A DNA stretch of 16,641 nucleotides from an uncultured Caulobacteraceae bacterium (GTDB taxonomy: Bacteria > Pseudomonadota > Alphaproteobacteria > Caulobacterales > Caulobacteraceae). Location of the stretch: positions 1 through 16,641 of the forward strand of contig CAMLKO010000007.1 of assembly GCA_946480495.1 (NCBI GenBank). Direction: 5' to 3'. The notes below the pieces were generated by a model that was not told the DNA's origin, made no database searches, and saw only the letters and a list, made by a program, of their open reading frames with translations. A program made the translations under genes and the position numbers. The first letter of the stretch is position 1. Each line of letters begins with the position of its first letter. This document shows, in pieces, positions 1-6,223 of this stretch.

Positions 1-1
1 C

Positions 2-739
2 GCGATCGCCTGCGCCGTGCACGAAAGCCCTGACCGCGACCCGGCCGGCGCGCGCCAGCTCGGCGAGGAAGCGGTCCGCCGCGTCCGCGAGCGGCTGGAG
101 CGGGAAAGCTCGGAGGAGGCCATCGCCGAAGCCGTCGCCGGCGACCTGCACCTGAACGGCGACCTCCTGACCTACGACCATCCCGACAACGCCGACATCA
201 TCGCGGTCGCCGAGCGGCGCAAGGGCCTGCCGGTGGCGCTCGGCATCTTCTACCTCCACGCGGCGCGCAAGACGGGGCTGGCGCTGCAGGGCGTCGACTT
301 TCCGGGCCACTTCCTGCTGCGCATCGAGACCGACGAGGGCCCGCTGGCGCTCGACCCGTTCAGCGAGGGGCGCGTGGTGCTGCCCTCCGAGCTGACCCGC
401 CGCGCGCTGCGCACGGGCCTGACCCCCGATGTGGCCGGAAGGCTCGACCGGCTGATGGCGCCCGTTTCCGACCGTGCGGTCCTGATCCGGCTGCAGAACA
501 ACGTCTTCGCCCGCGCCGCCGCCAACCGCGACTACGCCCGCGCCGAGCGTTCGGCGCTGAGGCGCGCGCTGCTCGACCCTACCGATCACCGGCCCTGGCT
601 GGACGTCGCGGCCGCGCGGGAGGGGCAGGGCGCGCTGGCGGGGGCCTTGCAGGCGCTCTCACGAGCACAAATCTTGGACGGCGGAGCTGCTATAGCAGCC
701 CGTGCGGCCCGGGAGCGCGTCCGGCTGCGTCTCAACTAA
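2..739 (+). CDS. SirB1-like transglutaminase-fold protein with C-terminal TPR-like region (5' partial)
   Basis: The reading frame is open from base 2 and runs out of the left edge, so the N-terminus is missing; the GTG at 17 is simply the first possible start inside the window. The visible 245 or so residues carry the SirB1/Transglut_core2 signature: a YDHPDNADI segment, then RRKGLPVALGIFY, then VDFPGHFLLRIE followed by LDPF. Family members share the transglutaminase fold, but a peptidase or transferase role is unproven. The last 70 or so residues are alanine/arginine-rich helices with a YARAERSALRRALLDP repeat typical of a tetratricopeptide tail, as in many SirB1 proteins. gshB follows after 18 nt on the same strand, so the two are probably cotranscribed. 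Near the 3' end the codons become unusually AT-rich (ATA, GCA, TTG, CAA) around a perfect 14-bp palindrome. Family call is good; biochemical function is unknown. Confidence 0.82.
   Translation, partial: AIACAVHESPDRDPAGARQLGEEAVRRVRERLERESSEEAIAEAVAGDLHLNGDLLTYDHPDNADIIAVAERRKGLPVALGIFYLHAARKTGLALQGVDFPGHFLLRIETDEGPLALDPFSEGRVVLPSELTRRALRTGLTPDVAGRLDRLMAPVSDRAVLIRLQNNVFARAAANRDYARAERSALRRALLDPTDHRPWLDVAAAREGQGALAGALQALSRAQILDGGAAIAARAARERVRLRLN
686..699. repeat. 14-bp perfect palindrome inside the SirB1-like gene
   Basis: GCTGCTATAGCAGC is its own reverse complement. It lies in frame as Ala-Ala-Ile-Ala-Ala near the end of the SirB1-like gene, about 60 nt upstream of gshB. It uses codons (GCT, ATA, GCA) that are scarce elsewhere in this GC-rich window, which suggests a constraint other than protein coding, such as an operator for gshB. 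No -35 element at normal spacing accompanies the TATAGC core, so it is not called a promoter. Confidence 0.4.
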
Positions 740-757
740 CGCGCCGCCGGGGGCCCG

Positions 758-1700
<943 letters not shown>

Positions 1701-1702
<2 letters not shown>

Positions 1703-1742
1703 GTTGCGCCGCAATCCGGACACGCAACGGGCGTCTCCCCGT
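1701..1742 (+). promoter_or_regulatory. Duplicated leader block, copy 1 (conserved 31-mer plus hairpin)
   Basis: Bases 1701-1731 match 2341-2371 at 26 of 31 positions, starting with AGGTTGCGCC and ending in CGGG. The block sits 92 nt before the start of the first paralogous secreted protein. It is followed by a small hairpin, ACGGG (1727-1731) with CCCGT (1738-1742). This copy also has the perfect palindrome TTGCG-C-CGCAA (1704-1714). It may be an operator or a 5' UTR structure; the function is not known. Confidence 0.45.
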
Positions 1743-1792
1743 AACAGTATCGACGTTCGGAGAGCCGTGTTCGCGGCCCGGAGGGACATACG

Positions 1793-2317
1793 ATGAGACA
1801 CGTCGGTTTGGTTTGCGCCGCCGCCATCGCGGTGCTGGTCCCGTCTCTTGCCTTTTCGCAGGACATCAACGGTTCGGGCTCGCCGATGGGCGATATCCAG
1901 GACCTCAACCGCTTCGCCACCCGCGGCTTCATGAACCAGTGGAGCGCCACGCGGCCCGCGCGTCTCGCCGGGCTTTCGCAGGCCGGCCGCAAATGGCTGA
2001 AGGCCGAGGTGCAGCGCCAGGCGGTGACGCCCAGGTCCCCGGCGGAGATCGCGCCCGAGCTCGACAAGGCGCTGGCCAAGGACATCAAGGAGCTGGCGCG
2101 CGAGCAGGGCGTGCGGCCGCAGGAAGTCTCCCGCGCCCTGGTGCTGAAGGTGATGATCGACACCAAGAACGCGCTGTCGGTGGCCGCCTGGCGCGCGCAC
2201 AAGGCCTCTCCGCCCGGCCAGCCGGGATGGGACGAGCGCCTGGCGCAGGCCGAGGCGAACCGGCGCGCGGCGATCGACATGCAGAACGATGTGAGTTTCG
2301 CGCTCGCGATGGACTGA
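1793..2317 (+). CDS. Secreted protein of unknown function, tandem paralogue 1
   Basis: I do not recognise a named family. The 174-residue product has a short basic N-terminus, a hydrophobic core and a likely signal peptidase I site after LAFS (about residue 22), so it should be exported to the periplasm. The mature part opens with a conserved segment GSPMGDIQDLNRFATRG-x-MNQW-x-ATRP, shared nearly unchanged with the next gene. The rest is charged, helix-forming and has no cysteine or membrane segment; the C-terminus contains a repeated-looking RLAQAEANRRAAI helix. A strong ribosome binding site, GGAGGG, lies 7 nt before the ATG. The gene is preceded by a block that is duplicated before its paralogue. 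The two products align over their whole length, which points to tandem duplication followed by divergence. No enzyme motif is visible. Confidence 0.85.
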   Translation: MRHVGLVCAAAIAVLVPSLAFSQDINGSGSPMGDIQDLNRFATRGFMNQWSATRPARLAGLSQAGRKWLKAEVQRQAVTPRSPAEIAPELDKALAKDIKELAREQGVRPQEVSRALVLKVMIDTKNALSVAAWRAHKASPPGQPGWDERLAQAEANRRAAIDMQNDVSFALAMD

Positions 2318-2340
2318 TGAGGCGGCTTGCGGCGAGGCCA

Positions 2341-2380
2341 AGGTTGCGCCTCAATCGGGACATGCTGCGGGCATGCCCGC
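2341..2380 (+). promoter_or_regulatory. Duplicated leader block, copy 2 (conserved 31-mer plus hairpin)
   Basis: This is the second copy of the block at 1701, located 90 nt before the ATG of paralogue 2 and thus at nearly the same distance. It ends in the perfect 14-bp palindrome GCGGGCATGCCCGC (2367-2380), which can fold as a 5-bp stem with a CATG loop. The outer pair is G-C here and A-T in copy 1, so the stem is kept by a compensatory change. One pair is weak evidence, but it favours a structured leader RNA. Confidence 0.45.
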
Positions 2381-2430
2381 TCCCCATATTGAGTGGTAGA
2401 GGCCGCGGGTTGCGGCGCAGAGGATAGCTG

Positions 2431-2943
2431 ATGCGGTACTTCGCCCTGGTTTCGCTTGCCGCCCTGACGCTGGCGCCGTCGCTGGCCGCCGCGCAACAGT
2501 CCGGATCTCCGATGGGAGACGTCCAGGACCTCAATCGCCTGGCCACCCGTGGCACGATGAACCAGTGGGCGGCCACGCGGCCCTCCAAGACCGGCGACCT
2601 GTCCGAGGAGACCCAGGCCTGGGTCGGCGAAGCCATCCATCGCCAGATCACCAAGCCGGAAGACGTCGCCAAGGTCGCCCAGGACATCGACACCGCGCTT
2701 GGCCCCGACCTGAAGCGCGCCGCCCGCGATCAGGGCCTCAAGCAGAGGGACCTTTCCCGCGCCCTGCTGCTCAAGATCATGATGGAAGCCAAGTGGTCCC
2801 TCGAGCGCGAGCTGAAGGCCGCGAGGGCGGCCGGCGACGCCGACGTTCCCGCCATCGAGACGCGGCTGGCCCAGGCCGAAGAGAACCGCAAGGCCGCCGT
2901 CAAGATGCAGACCCAGAAGAGCATGCAGATCGCGCTCGACTAG
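2431..2943 (+). CDS. Secreted protein of unknown function, tandem paralogue 2
   Basis: This 170-residue protein is a diverged copy of the preceding gene product. It has its own signal peptide with a probable cleavage after AAA (about residue 21), then the same GSPMGD-V-QDLNR-L-ATRG-x-MNQW-x-ATRP opening. Helical segments follow, including DLSRALLLKIMMEAK, which matches EVSRALVLKVMIDTK in paralogue 1, and a closing RLAQAEENRKAAVKMQ helix. AGAGGA lies 6 nt before the ATG. The protein is lysine-richer than its twin (KPEDVAKVAQDID; KAAVKMQTQK), so the two may have split roles. The gene ends convergently with the VOC cassette, sharing the bases CTAG for both stop codons. Function is unknown; a periplasmic or envelope-associated structural or binding role is only a guess. 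Confidence 0.85.
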   Translation: MRYFALVSLAALTLAPSLAAAQQSGSPMGDVQDLNRLATRGTMNQWAATRPSKTGDLSEETQAWVGEAIHRQITKPEDVAKVAQDIDTALGPDLKRAARDQGLKQRDLSRALLLKIMMEAKWSLERELKAARAAGDADVPAIETRLAQAEENRKAAVKMQTQKSMQIALD

Positions 2944-3416
2944 GCGCCGTCGTAGGCCGCCTTCAGCGTCGCGATATCGAGCTTCACCATCTTCAGCATG
3001 GCCTCGGCCACGCGCTTGGCCCGCGCGCGGTCCGGGTCGCGTATGTATTCGCCAAGGACGCGCGGGACGATCTGCCAGGCGAGGCCGTAACGGTCTCGCA
3101 GCCAGCCGCATTGCTCGACCTCGCCGCCGTCCAGCAAGGCGTTCCAGTAACGGTCGATCTCGGCCTGATCCTCGCACTCCACCATCAGGGAGATGGCGTG
3201 GTTGAAGGGATCGAGCGGGCCCGCCGCGATCGCCATGAAGGGCTGGCCGCAGAGGGTGAAGTCGACCACCTCCACCGAGCCCGGCGGGCCGGCGGGGCTT
3301 TCCGCCGGCATGGTGGTGACGAAGTCGACGCGGCTGTCGGGCAGGATGCCCGCGTAGAATTCGGCGGCCTCGCGGGCGTTGTCGACATACCAGAGGTGCG
3401 GCCTGATCTTGCCCAT
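2940..3416 (-). CDS. PhnB-like VOC family protein (3-demethylubiquinone methyltransferase-like fold)
   Basis: This 158-residue protein has the PhnB/'3-dmu-9_3-mt' type of VOC fold: an opening PHLWYVDNAREAAEFYAGILPDSRV, a central VDFTLCGQPFMAIAAG strand pair followed by PFNHAISLMVEC, and the late WLRDRYGLAWQIVPRVL motif. Despite the domain name these proteins are not methyltransferases; they resemble glyoxalase-fold metalloproteins with unknown substrates. It is the last gene of a four-gene minus-strand cassette. Its ATG overlaps the TGA of the upstream gene as TGATG, so translation is probably coupled. Open frame continues upstream of this ATG inside the preceding gene, but without VOC character, so the start at 3416 is preferred. 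The stop shares CTAG with the convergent secreted-protein gene. Confidence 0.88.
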   Translation of the reverse strand: MGKIRPHLWYVDNAREAAEFYAGILPDSRVDFVTTMPAESPAGPPGSVEVVDFTLCGQPFMAIAAGPLDPFNHAISLMVECEDQAEIDRYWNALLDGGEVEQCGWLRDRYGLAWQIVPRVLGEYIRDPDRARAKRVAEAMLKMVKLDIATLKAAYDGA

Positions 3417-4159
3417 CACTTCGCCCCTACGAGTGCGAACATGACGCCTTGCGGGTCCGTCGCCTGGACGATCCAGCCGCCGCCCGGGACTTCGTGCGGG
3501 CCCATCATCACCTTGCCGCCGGCCTTCTCCAGCCGCTGTTGGGCGGCGGCGATGCTGTCGACGTTGAAGTAGAAGAGCCAGATCGGGTGCGGCACGCCGG
3601 GGCTGTTGAACATCGCCCCGCGCTGCGCGCCGTCCTCGGCGAAGATCTGGTAGGTCCCCATCGCGCCCATGTCCATCGCCTGGTCCTTCGTCCAGCCGTA
3701 CAGGCCGGAGTAGAAGTCCCACGCCTTTTCCCAGTCGCTGGTGTGCAGCTCGTGCCAGCCGATGTGGCCGGGCGTGTTGGGCGCGACCTTGGGCCGTTCG
3801 GCGTCGCTCGAAGGCGTCATCAGCATGAAGCCGGCGCCCTGCGGGTCGGAGACGGCGGCGGCGCGGCCGACCGTCGGAATGTCCCACGGCGCCTTGTGGA
3901 TCTTGCCGCCCGCCTTCTCGACAGCCGCCGCGGCGGCGTCGGTGTCGGCCGCGTGGATGTAGCCGATCCAGTGCGGTGGCACGCCCTGCGGCGCCGCCAT
4001 GATCCCGCCGACCCCCTGATCGCCCGCGGAGAGGACCGTGTAGTCGCCGCCCGCGAACGGCGCGGCCGTCCAGCCGACGACCGCGCTGTAGAAGGCCTCG
4101 GCCGCCTTCGTGTCGGGGACCATCAGCTCGTACCAGAAGAAGCTTCCCTTGCCGGCCAT
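3416..4159 (-). CDS. Two-domain VOC family protein (glyoxalase/bleomycin-resistance fold)
   Basis: This 247-residue protein consists of two VOC modules in tandem. The first (about 1-120) starts GKGSFFWYELMVPDTKAAEAFYSAVVGW and ends in DPQGAGFMLM. The second (about 130-247) starts GHIGWHELHTSDWEKAWDFYSGLYGW and ends in DPQGVMFALVG. Such proteins form metal-centred beta-alpha-beta-beta-beta modules acting as lyases, dioxygenases or binding proteins; the exact reaction cannot be read here. The VOC metal ligands are partly recognisable (E12 or H in the opening strands), but not certain. The start is taken at the ATG rather than the GTG one codon earlier, because ATG overlaps the upstream TGA as TGATG and GGGAGG lies 6 nt or so before it. 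It is the third gene of the cassette. Confidence 0.88.
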   Translation of the reverse strand: MAGKGSFFWYELMVPDTKAAEAFYSAVVGWTAAPFAGGDYTVLSAGDQGVGGIMAAPQGVPPHWIGYIHAADTDAAAAAVEKAGGKIHKAPWDIPTVGRAAAVSDPQGAGFMLMTPSSDAERPKVAPNTPGHIGWHELHTSDWEKAWDFYSGLYGWTKDQAMDMGAMGTYQIFAEDGAQRGAMFNSPGVPHPIWLFYFNVDSIAAAQQRLEKAGGKVMMGPHEVPGGGWIVQATDPQGVMFALVGAK

Positions 4160-4521
4160 CACGCGCCTCCCGCCGTATCCAGCAGCACCTCGAAGCCGCC
4201 GAAGATCATGCGCTTGCCATCGAACGGCATGTCGCCGCTCGGCTGCATGCGCGGATCGTTCATCGCCTTTTGCATGCCCGCGTCGCGGACCGCCTTCGAC
4301 GGCCAGACGATCCAGGAGAAGACCACGGTCTCGCCGGGCTGCGCCGCCACGGCGCGGCGGAAGTCGGTGACCTTGCCCTCGGGCACGTCATCGCCCCAGC
4401 ATTCGACCACCTGGGTGGCGCCATGCTCGCGGAACACCGCCGCGCCCTGAACGGCCATCTTGCGATAGGCCTCCTTGGCGCCGGCCGGAACCGGCACGAC
4501 GTATCCGTCTATGTAAGCCAT
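4159..4521 (-). CDS. DUF1428 family protein (YbaA-like)
   Basis: This 120-residue protein matches the DUF1428 family, small dimeric alpha/beta-barrel proteins of unknown function related to E. coli YbaA. The diagnostic opening is [20 protein letters not shown]. Later come [22 protein letters not shown], then [29 protein letters not shown], and finally [18 protein letters not shown]. The frame stays open further upstream to 4584, but the ATG at 4521 is preceded by GAGAGGAGGAAG and matches the family start. It lies 14 nt downstream of the first VOC gene and overlaps the next by one base, so it is an integral part of the cassette. DUF1428 genes often travel with VOC genes, which suggests a shared small-molecule substrate, but none is known. 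Confidence 0.92.
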   Translation of the reverse strand: MAYIDGYVVPVPAGAKEAYRKMAVQGAAVFREHGATQVVECWGDDVPEGKVTDFRRAVAAQPGETVVFSWIVWPSKAVRDAGMQKAMNDPRMQPSGDMPFDGKRMIFGGFEVLLDTAGGA

Positions 4522-4535
4522 TGTTCTTCCTCCTC

Positions 4536-4958
4536 TCAGGCCGCGGCCGACTGCGCCGCCTCGAAGGCCGCGACGTCCATCCACATCACTTCCCAGATGT
4601 GGCCGTCGGGATCCTCGAAGGCGCGGCCGTACATGAAGCCGTAGTCCTGCGGCTCGCGGAAATCGGCCTTGCCGCCCGCCGCGGCGGCCTTGTCGGCCAT
4701 GTCGTCGACCGCCTCGCGGTTGTCGGCGCTGACGCAGACCAGCACTTCCGTGGTGTCGCGCGGGGCGATCGGCTTGGGCGTGAACTGTTTGAACTTGTCG
4801 TGCGTCAGCAGCATGACGTGGATGGTGTCGGACAGGACCATGCAGGCGGCGGTCTCGTCGGTGAAGCGCGGCTCGTTGGTCGCGCCGATCCGCTCATAGA
4901 ACGCCTTGGCGCGCGGCAGGTCGGCGACCGGCAGGTTGATGAAAATGAGCTTTGACAT
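4536..4958 (-). CDS. VOC family protein (lactoylglutathione lyase-like), first gene of the cassette
   Basis: This 140-residue single VOC domain starts [30 protein letters not shown] and has the usual [19 protein letters not shown] strand and a closing [13 protein letters not shown]. The last element carries the E of the typical VOC metal site (H-x-W-E), and the middle strand supplies a His. Proteins of this subgroup are usually labelled 'extradiol dioxygenase' or 'glyoxalase/bleomycin resistance', with unknown substrate. A strong ribosome binding site, GGGAGGAAA, precedes the ATG by about 8 nt. The gene is divergent from the HxlR-type regulator, with about 60 nt between start codons, and is therefore the likely direct target of that regulator. 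DUF1428 and two further VOC genes follow in the same direction. Confidence 0.9.
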   Translation of the reverse strand: MSKLIFINLPVADLPRAKAFYERIGATNEPRFTDETAACMVLSDTIHVMLLTHDKFKQFTPKPIAPRDTTEVLVCVSADNREAVDDMADKAAAAGGKADFREPQDYGFMYGRAFEDPDGHIWEVMWMDVAAFEAAQSAAA

Positions 4959-4981
4959 GACTGTTTCCTCCCAGGCTGTCG

Positions 4982-5010
4982 TTGACGCTCATACGCTCCA
5001 TTGTTATATA
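4982..5010 (+). promoter_or_regulatory. Sigma-70-type promoter of the HxlR-type regulator
   Basis: TTGACG (4982-4987) is separated by 17 nt from TATATA (5005-5010), a near-consensus arrangement and a rare AT-rich island in this window. Transcription would start about 5016-5019, on or just before the ATG at 5019, giving a leaderless or nearly leaderless mRNA. No Shine-Dalgarno sequence is present, which agrees. Confidence 0.65.
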
Positions 5011-5030
5011 TGGCAACTATGAAGTTACAA
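5003..5030 (-). promoter_or_regulatory. Putative divergent promoter of the VOC/DUF1428 cassette
   Basis: Read on the minus strand, TTGTAA (5030-5025) and TATAAC (5008-5003) are spaced 16 nt apart and point toward the VOC gene start at 4958. The -10 element overlaps that of the regulator promoter, and the -35 element lies inside the AAGTTA-N7-TAACTT repeat. A protein bound to the repeat would therefore cover this -35. It is inferred from spacing and position only. Confidence 0.4.
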
Positions 5031-5717
5031 AAAATAACTTCCAAGCCTGAGGCGGCCCGGCGCAGCTATGAGGATGCCTGCGGGACGGCCCATGCGCTGG
5101 ACCTGATCGGAGAACGCTGGTCGCTCCTGGTGATGCGTGAACTGATGTTGGGCCCAAAAAGGTTCAGCGACCTGCGCGCCGACCTGCCGGGCATCAGCGC
5201 CAACGTGCTGACCCAGCGGCTGGAGGGGCTGGAGGCGAGCAACCTTGTCGCCCGCCGCAAGTTGCCGCCGCCGGCCTCGGCGCAGGTCTATGAGCTGACG
5301 CCCTGGGGCTATGAGGCCGAACCCATCGTCCAGACCATGGGCCGCTGGGCCACGCGCTCGCCCCTGCACGATCCGAACCGGCCGCTGAGCGGAACCTCGC
5401 TGATGCTGTCGTTTCGCACGATGTTCGCGCCGGAGCGCGCGGGCGATTTCGTCGGCCGCATCGGCTTTCGGATCGGGGCCGAGCGCTACCTCGTGACCAT
5501 CGCCGAGGGCCGCATCGAAGCGGTGCGGGGCGACGCCGAGGCCGCTGACGCCATCCTCACCGGCTCCGCACCGGCGATCGCCGGCTTCATCTATGGCGGC
5601 GTTCCCATCGACGCCCTGATCGCCGACGGCGCGCTCCAGCTGGAAGGCGACCGCGCGCTCGTCAAGCGTTTCGCCACGCTCTTTCCCCTGCCGCCGAAAT
5701 TCGTCGGACCGGTTTGA
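5019..5717 (+). CDS. HxlR-type winged-helix regulator with SCP2-like C-terminal domain
   Basis: The 232-residue product has an HxlR DNA-binding domain (about 15-105): SYEDACGTAHALDLIGERW, then LVMRELMLGPKRFSDLRADL, then ISANVLTQRLEGLEASNLVARR, ending in YELTPWGYEAEPIVQTMGRW. The last 100 or so residues resemble a sterol-carrier-protein-2-like domain, found in a subset of HxlR proteins, and may bind a ligand. Cys21 is the only cysteine and sits where YodB/CatR-type HxlR repressors have their quinone/electrophile-sensing cysteine. The start at 5019 is chosen over the ATG at 5010 because 5010 lies within the -10 box; no Shine-Dalgarno sequence is seen, in line with a leaderless mRNA. It is divergent from the VOC/DUF1428 cassette, which it probably controls together with itself. 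Repressor action is inferred from family and operator position. Confidence 0.9.
   Translation: MKLQKITSKPEAARRSYEDACGTAHALDLIGERWSLLVMRELMLGPKRFSDLRADLPGISANVLTQRLEGLEASNLVARRKLPPPASAQVYELTPWGYEAEPIVQTMGRWATRSPLHDPNRPLSGTSLMLSFRTMFAPERAGDFVGRIGFRIGAERYLVTIAEGRIEAVRGDAEAADAILTGSAPAIAGFIYGGVPIDALIADGALQLEGDRALVKRFATLFPLPPKFVGPV
5022..5040. promoter_or_regulatory. Inverted repeat AAGTTA-N7-TAACTT, putative HxlR operator
   Basis: Two perfect 6-bp arms are separated by seven bases (CAAAAAA), lying at codons 2-8 of the regulator gene. The architecture (short arms, 7-nt gap) is that of known HxlR-family boxes such as the YodB box TACT-N7-AGTA. A second, overlapping inverted pair, AACT (5015-5018) with AGTT (5023-5026), lies just upstream. 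Its position downstream of the regulator promoter and over the opposite -35 would let one bound dimer affect both transcripts. Confidence 0.5.
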
Positions 5718-5727
5718 TTCAGATCAG
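5714..5727. promoter_or_regulatory. FNR/FixK-like box upstream of the PPOX gene
   Basis: TTGAT-TCAG-ATCAG matches the FNR/FixK consensus TTGAT-N4-ATCAA at 9 of 10 specified positions. It overlaps the last codons of the regulator gene and lies 58 nt before the next ATG. GATTC inside it is also a GANTC site, the CcrM methylation target in Caulobacterales. No convincing -10 follows at class II spacing, so the site is a candidate only. Confidence 0.4.
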
Positions 5728-5728
5728 G

Positions 5729-5743
5729 GCGCGGGCGCCGCGC
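5729..5743. terminator. GC hairpin between the regulator and the PPOX gene
   Basis: GCGCGG (5729-5734) pairs perfectly with CCGCGC (5738-5743) across a GCG loop, 12 nt after the regulator stop. No U-tract follows, so this is not a classical intrinsic terminator. It could stabilise the 3' end or pause polymerase before the next gene. Confidence 0.3.
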
Positions 5744-5785
5744 ATCGGAGAGAAGCTGCACCTCACAGGTTGGAGGAGCGTTTCG

Positions 5786-6223
5786 ATGATGCAGTTCAGG
5801 GACCGGCTGGTGGCGGAGCTTGATCAGGGCCGGGTGATCACCGCGGCCCGGCTGGGGCCCGACGGCTGGCCGCGGGCGACCACGGTCGGCTACTGCAACG
5901 AAGGGGCGATGATCTATTTCGTCGTGCCGGCCGACAACGACGCCTTCGCAGACCTTGACGCCGACGCTCGGGTTTCGCTGTGCGTCGGTCAGAACTCGTC
6001 CCGGCCGACGTCGCTGGAACCGGGCGGAGCCGTGATCGACGCGGGCCTTTGCGAGGTCAGCGATCCGGCCGAGCGCGCCTGGGCGCTGAACCTGCTCGCG
6101 GCGCGCTATCCGGGTCTTGGGCCGGTCATGACGCGCGTGAACCACAACGGCGCGCAGCTGCGCCTGATGCGCGCCACTCCGTTCGCCGAGTCGATGCTGA
6201 CCCGCTCCGCCAACGCCGCCTAG
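5786..6223 (+). CDS. Pyridoxamine 5'-phosphate oxidase-family (flavin split-barrel) protein
   Basis: This 145-residue protein fits the small PPOX/split-barrel fold: an opening RDRLVAELDQGRVITAARLGPDGWPRATTVGY, the strand MIYFVVPADNDAFADLDADARVSLCVG, and a late NHNGAQLRLMRATPF. Members bind FMN, F420 or heme and include reductases and general stress proteins; which applies here cannot be told, and true pyridoxine synthesis is unlikely at this size. The ATG at 5786 is preceded by GGAGGAG at 7 nt, which fixes the start; another ATG follows directly. The frame is open back to 5714 but only with an ATT there. It follows the HxlR-type gene after 68 nt containing an FNR-like box and a hairpin, so it may have its own redox-controlled transcription. 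The stop is shared with cysK as CTAG. Confidence 0.78.
   Translation: MMQFRDRLVAELDQGRVITAARLGPDGWPRATTVGYCNEGAMIYFVVPADNDAFADLDADARVSLCVGQNSSRPTSLEPGGAVIDAGLCEVSDPAERAWALNLLAARYPGLGPVMTRVNHNGAQLRLMRATPFAESMLTRSANAA

Noticed and set aside
674..696. TTGGAC with TATAGC as a gshB promoter
   Set aside because: The spacer is only 11 nt, too short for a sigma-70 promoter; kept only as a palindrome.
1703..1728. Hairpin GTTGCG-N14-CGCAAC in leader copy 1
   Set aside because: The right arm is not preserved in copy 2 (TGCTGC), so it is not the shared structure.
4522..4584. Longer DUF1428 protein starting at 4584
   Set aside because: The added residues are Gly/Arg-rich, overlap the end of the VOC gene and are not in the family; GGAGGA sits right before ATG 4521.
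5714..5785. Longer start for the PPOX-family gene
   Set aside because: It would need an ATT start overlapping the upstream stop; ATG 5786 with GGAGGAG is far better.
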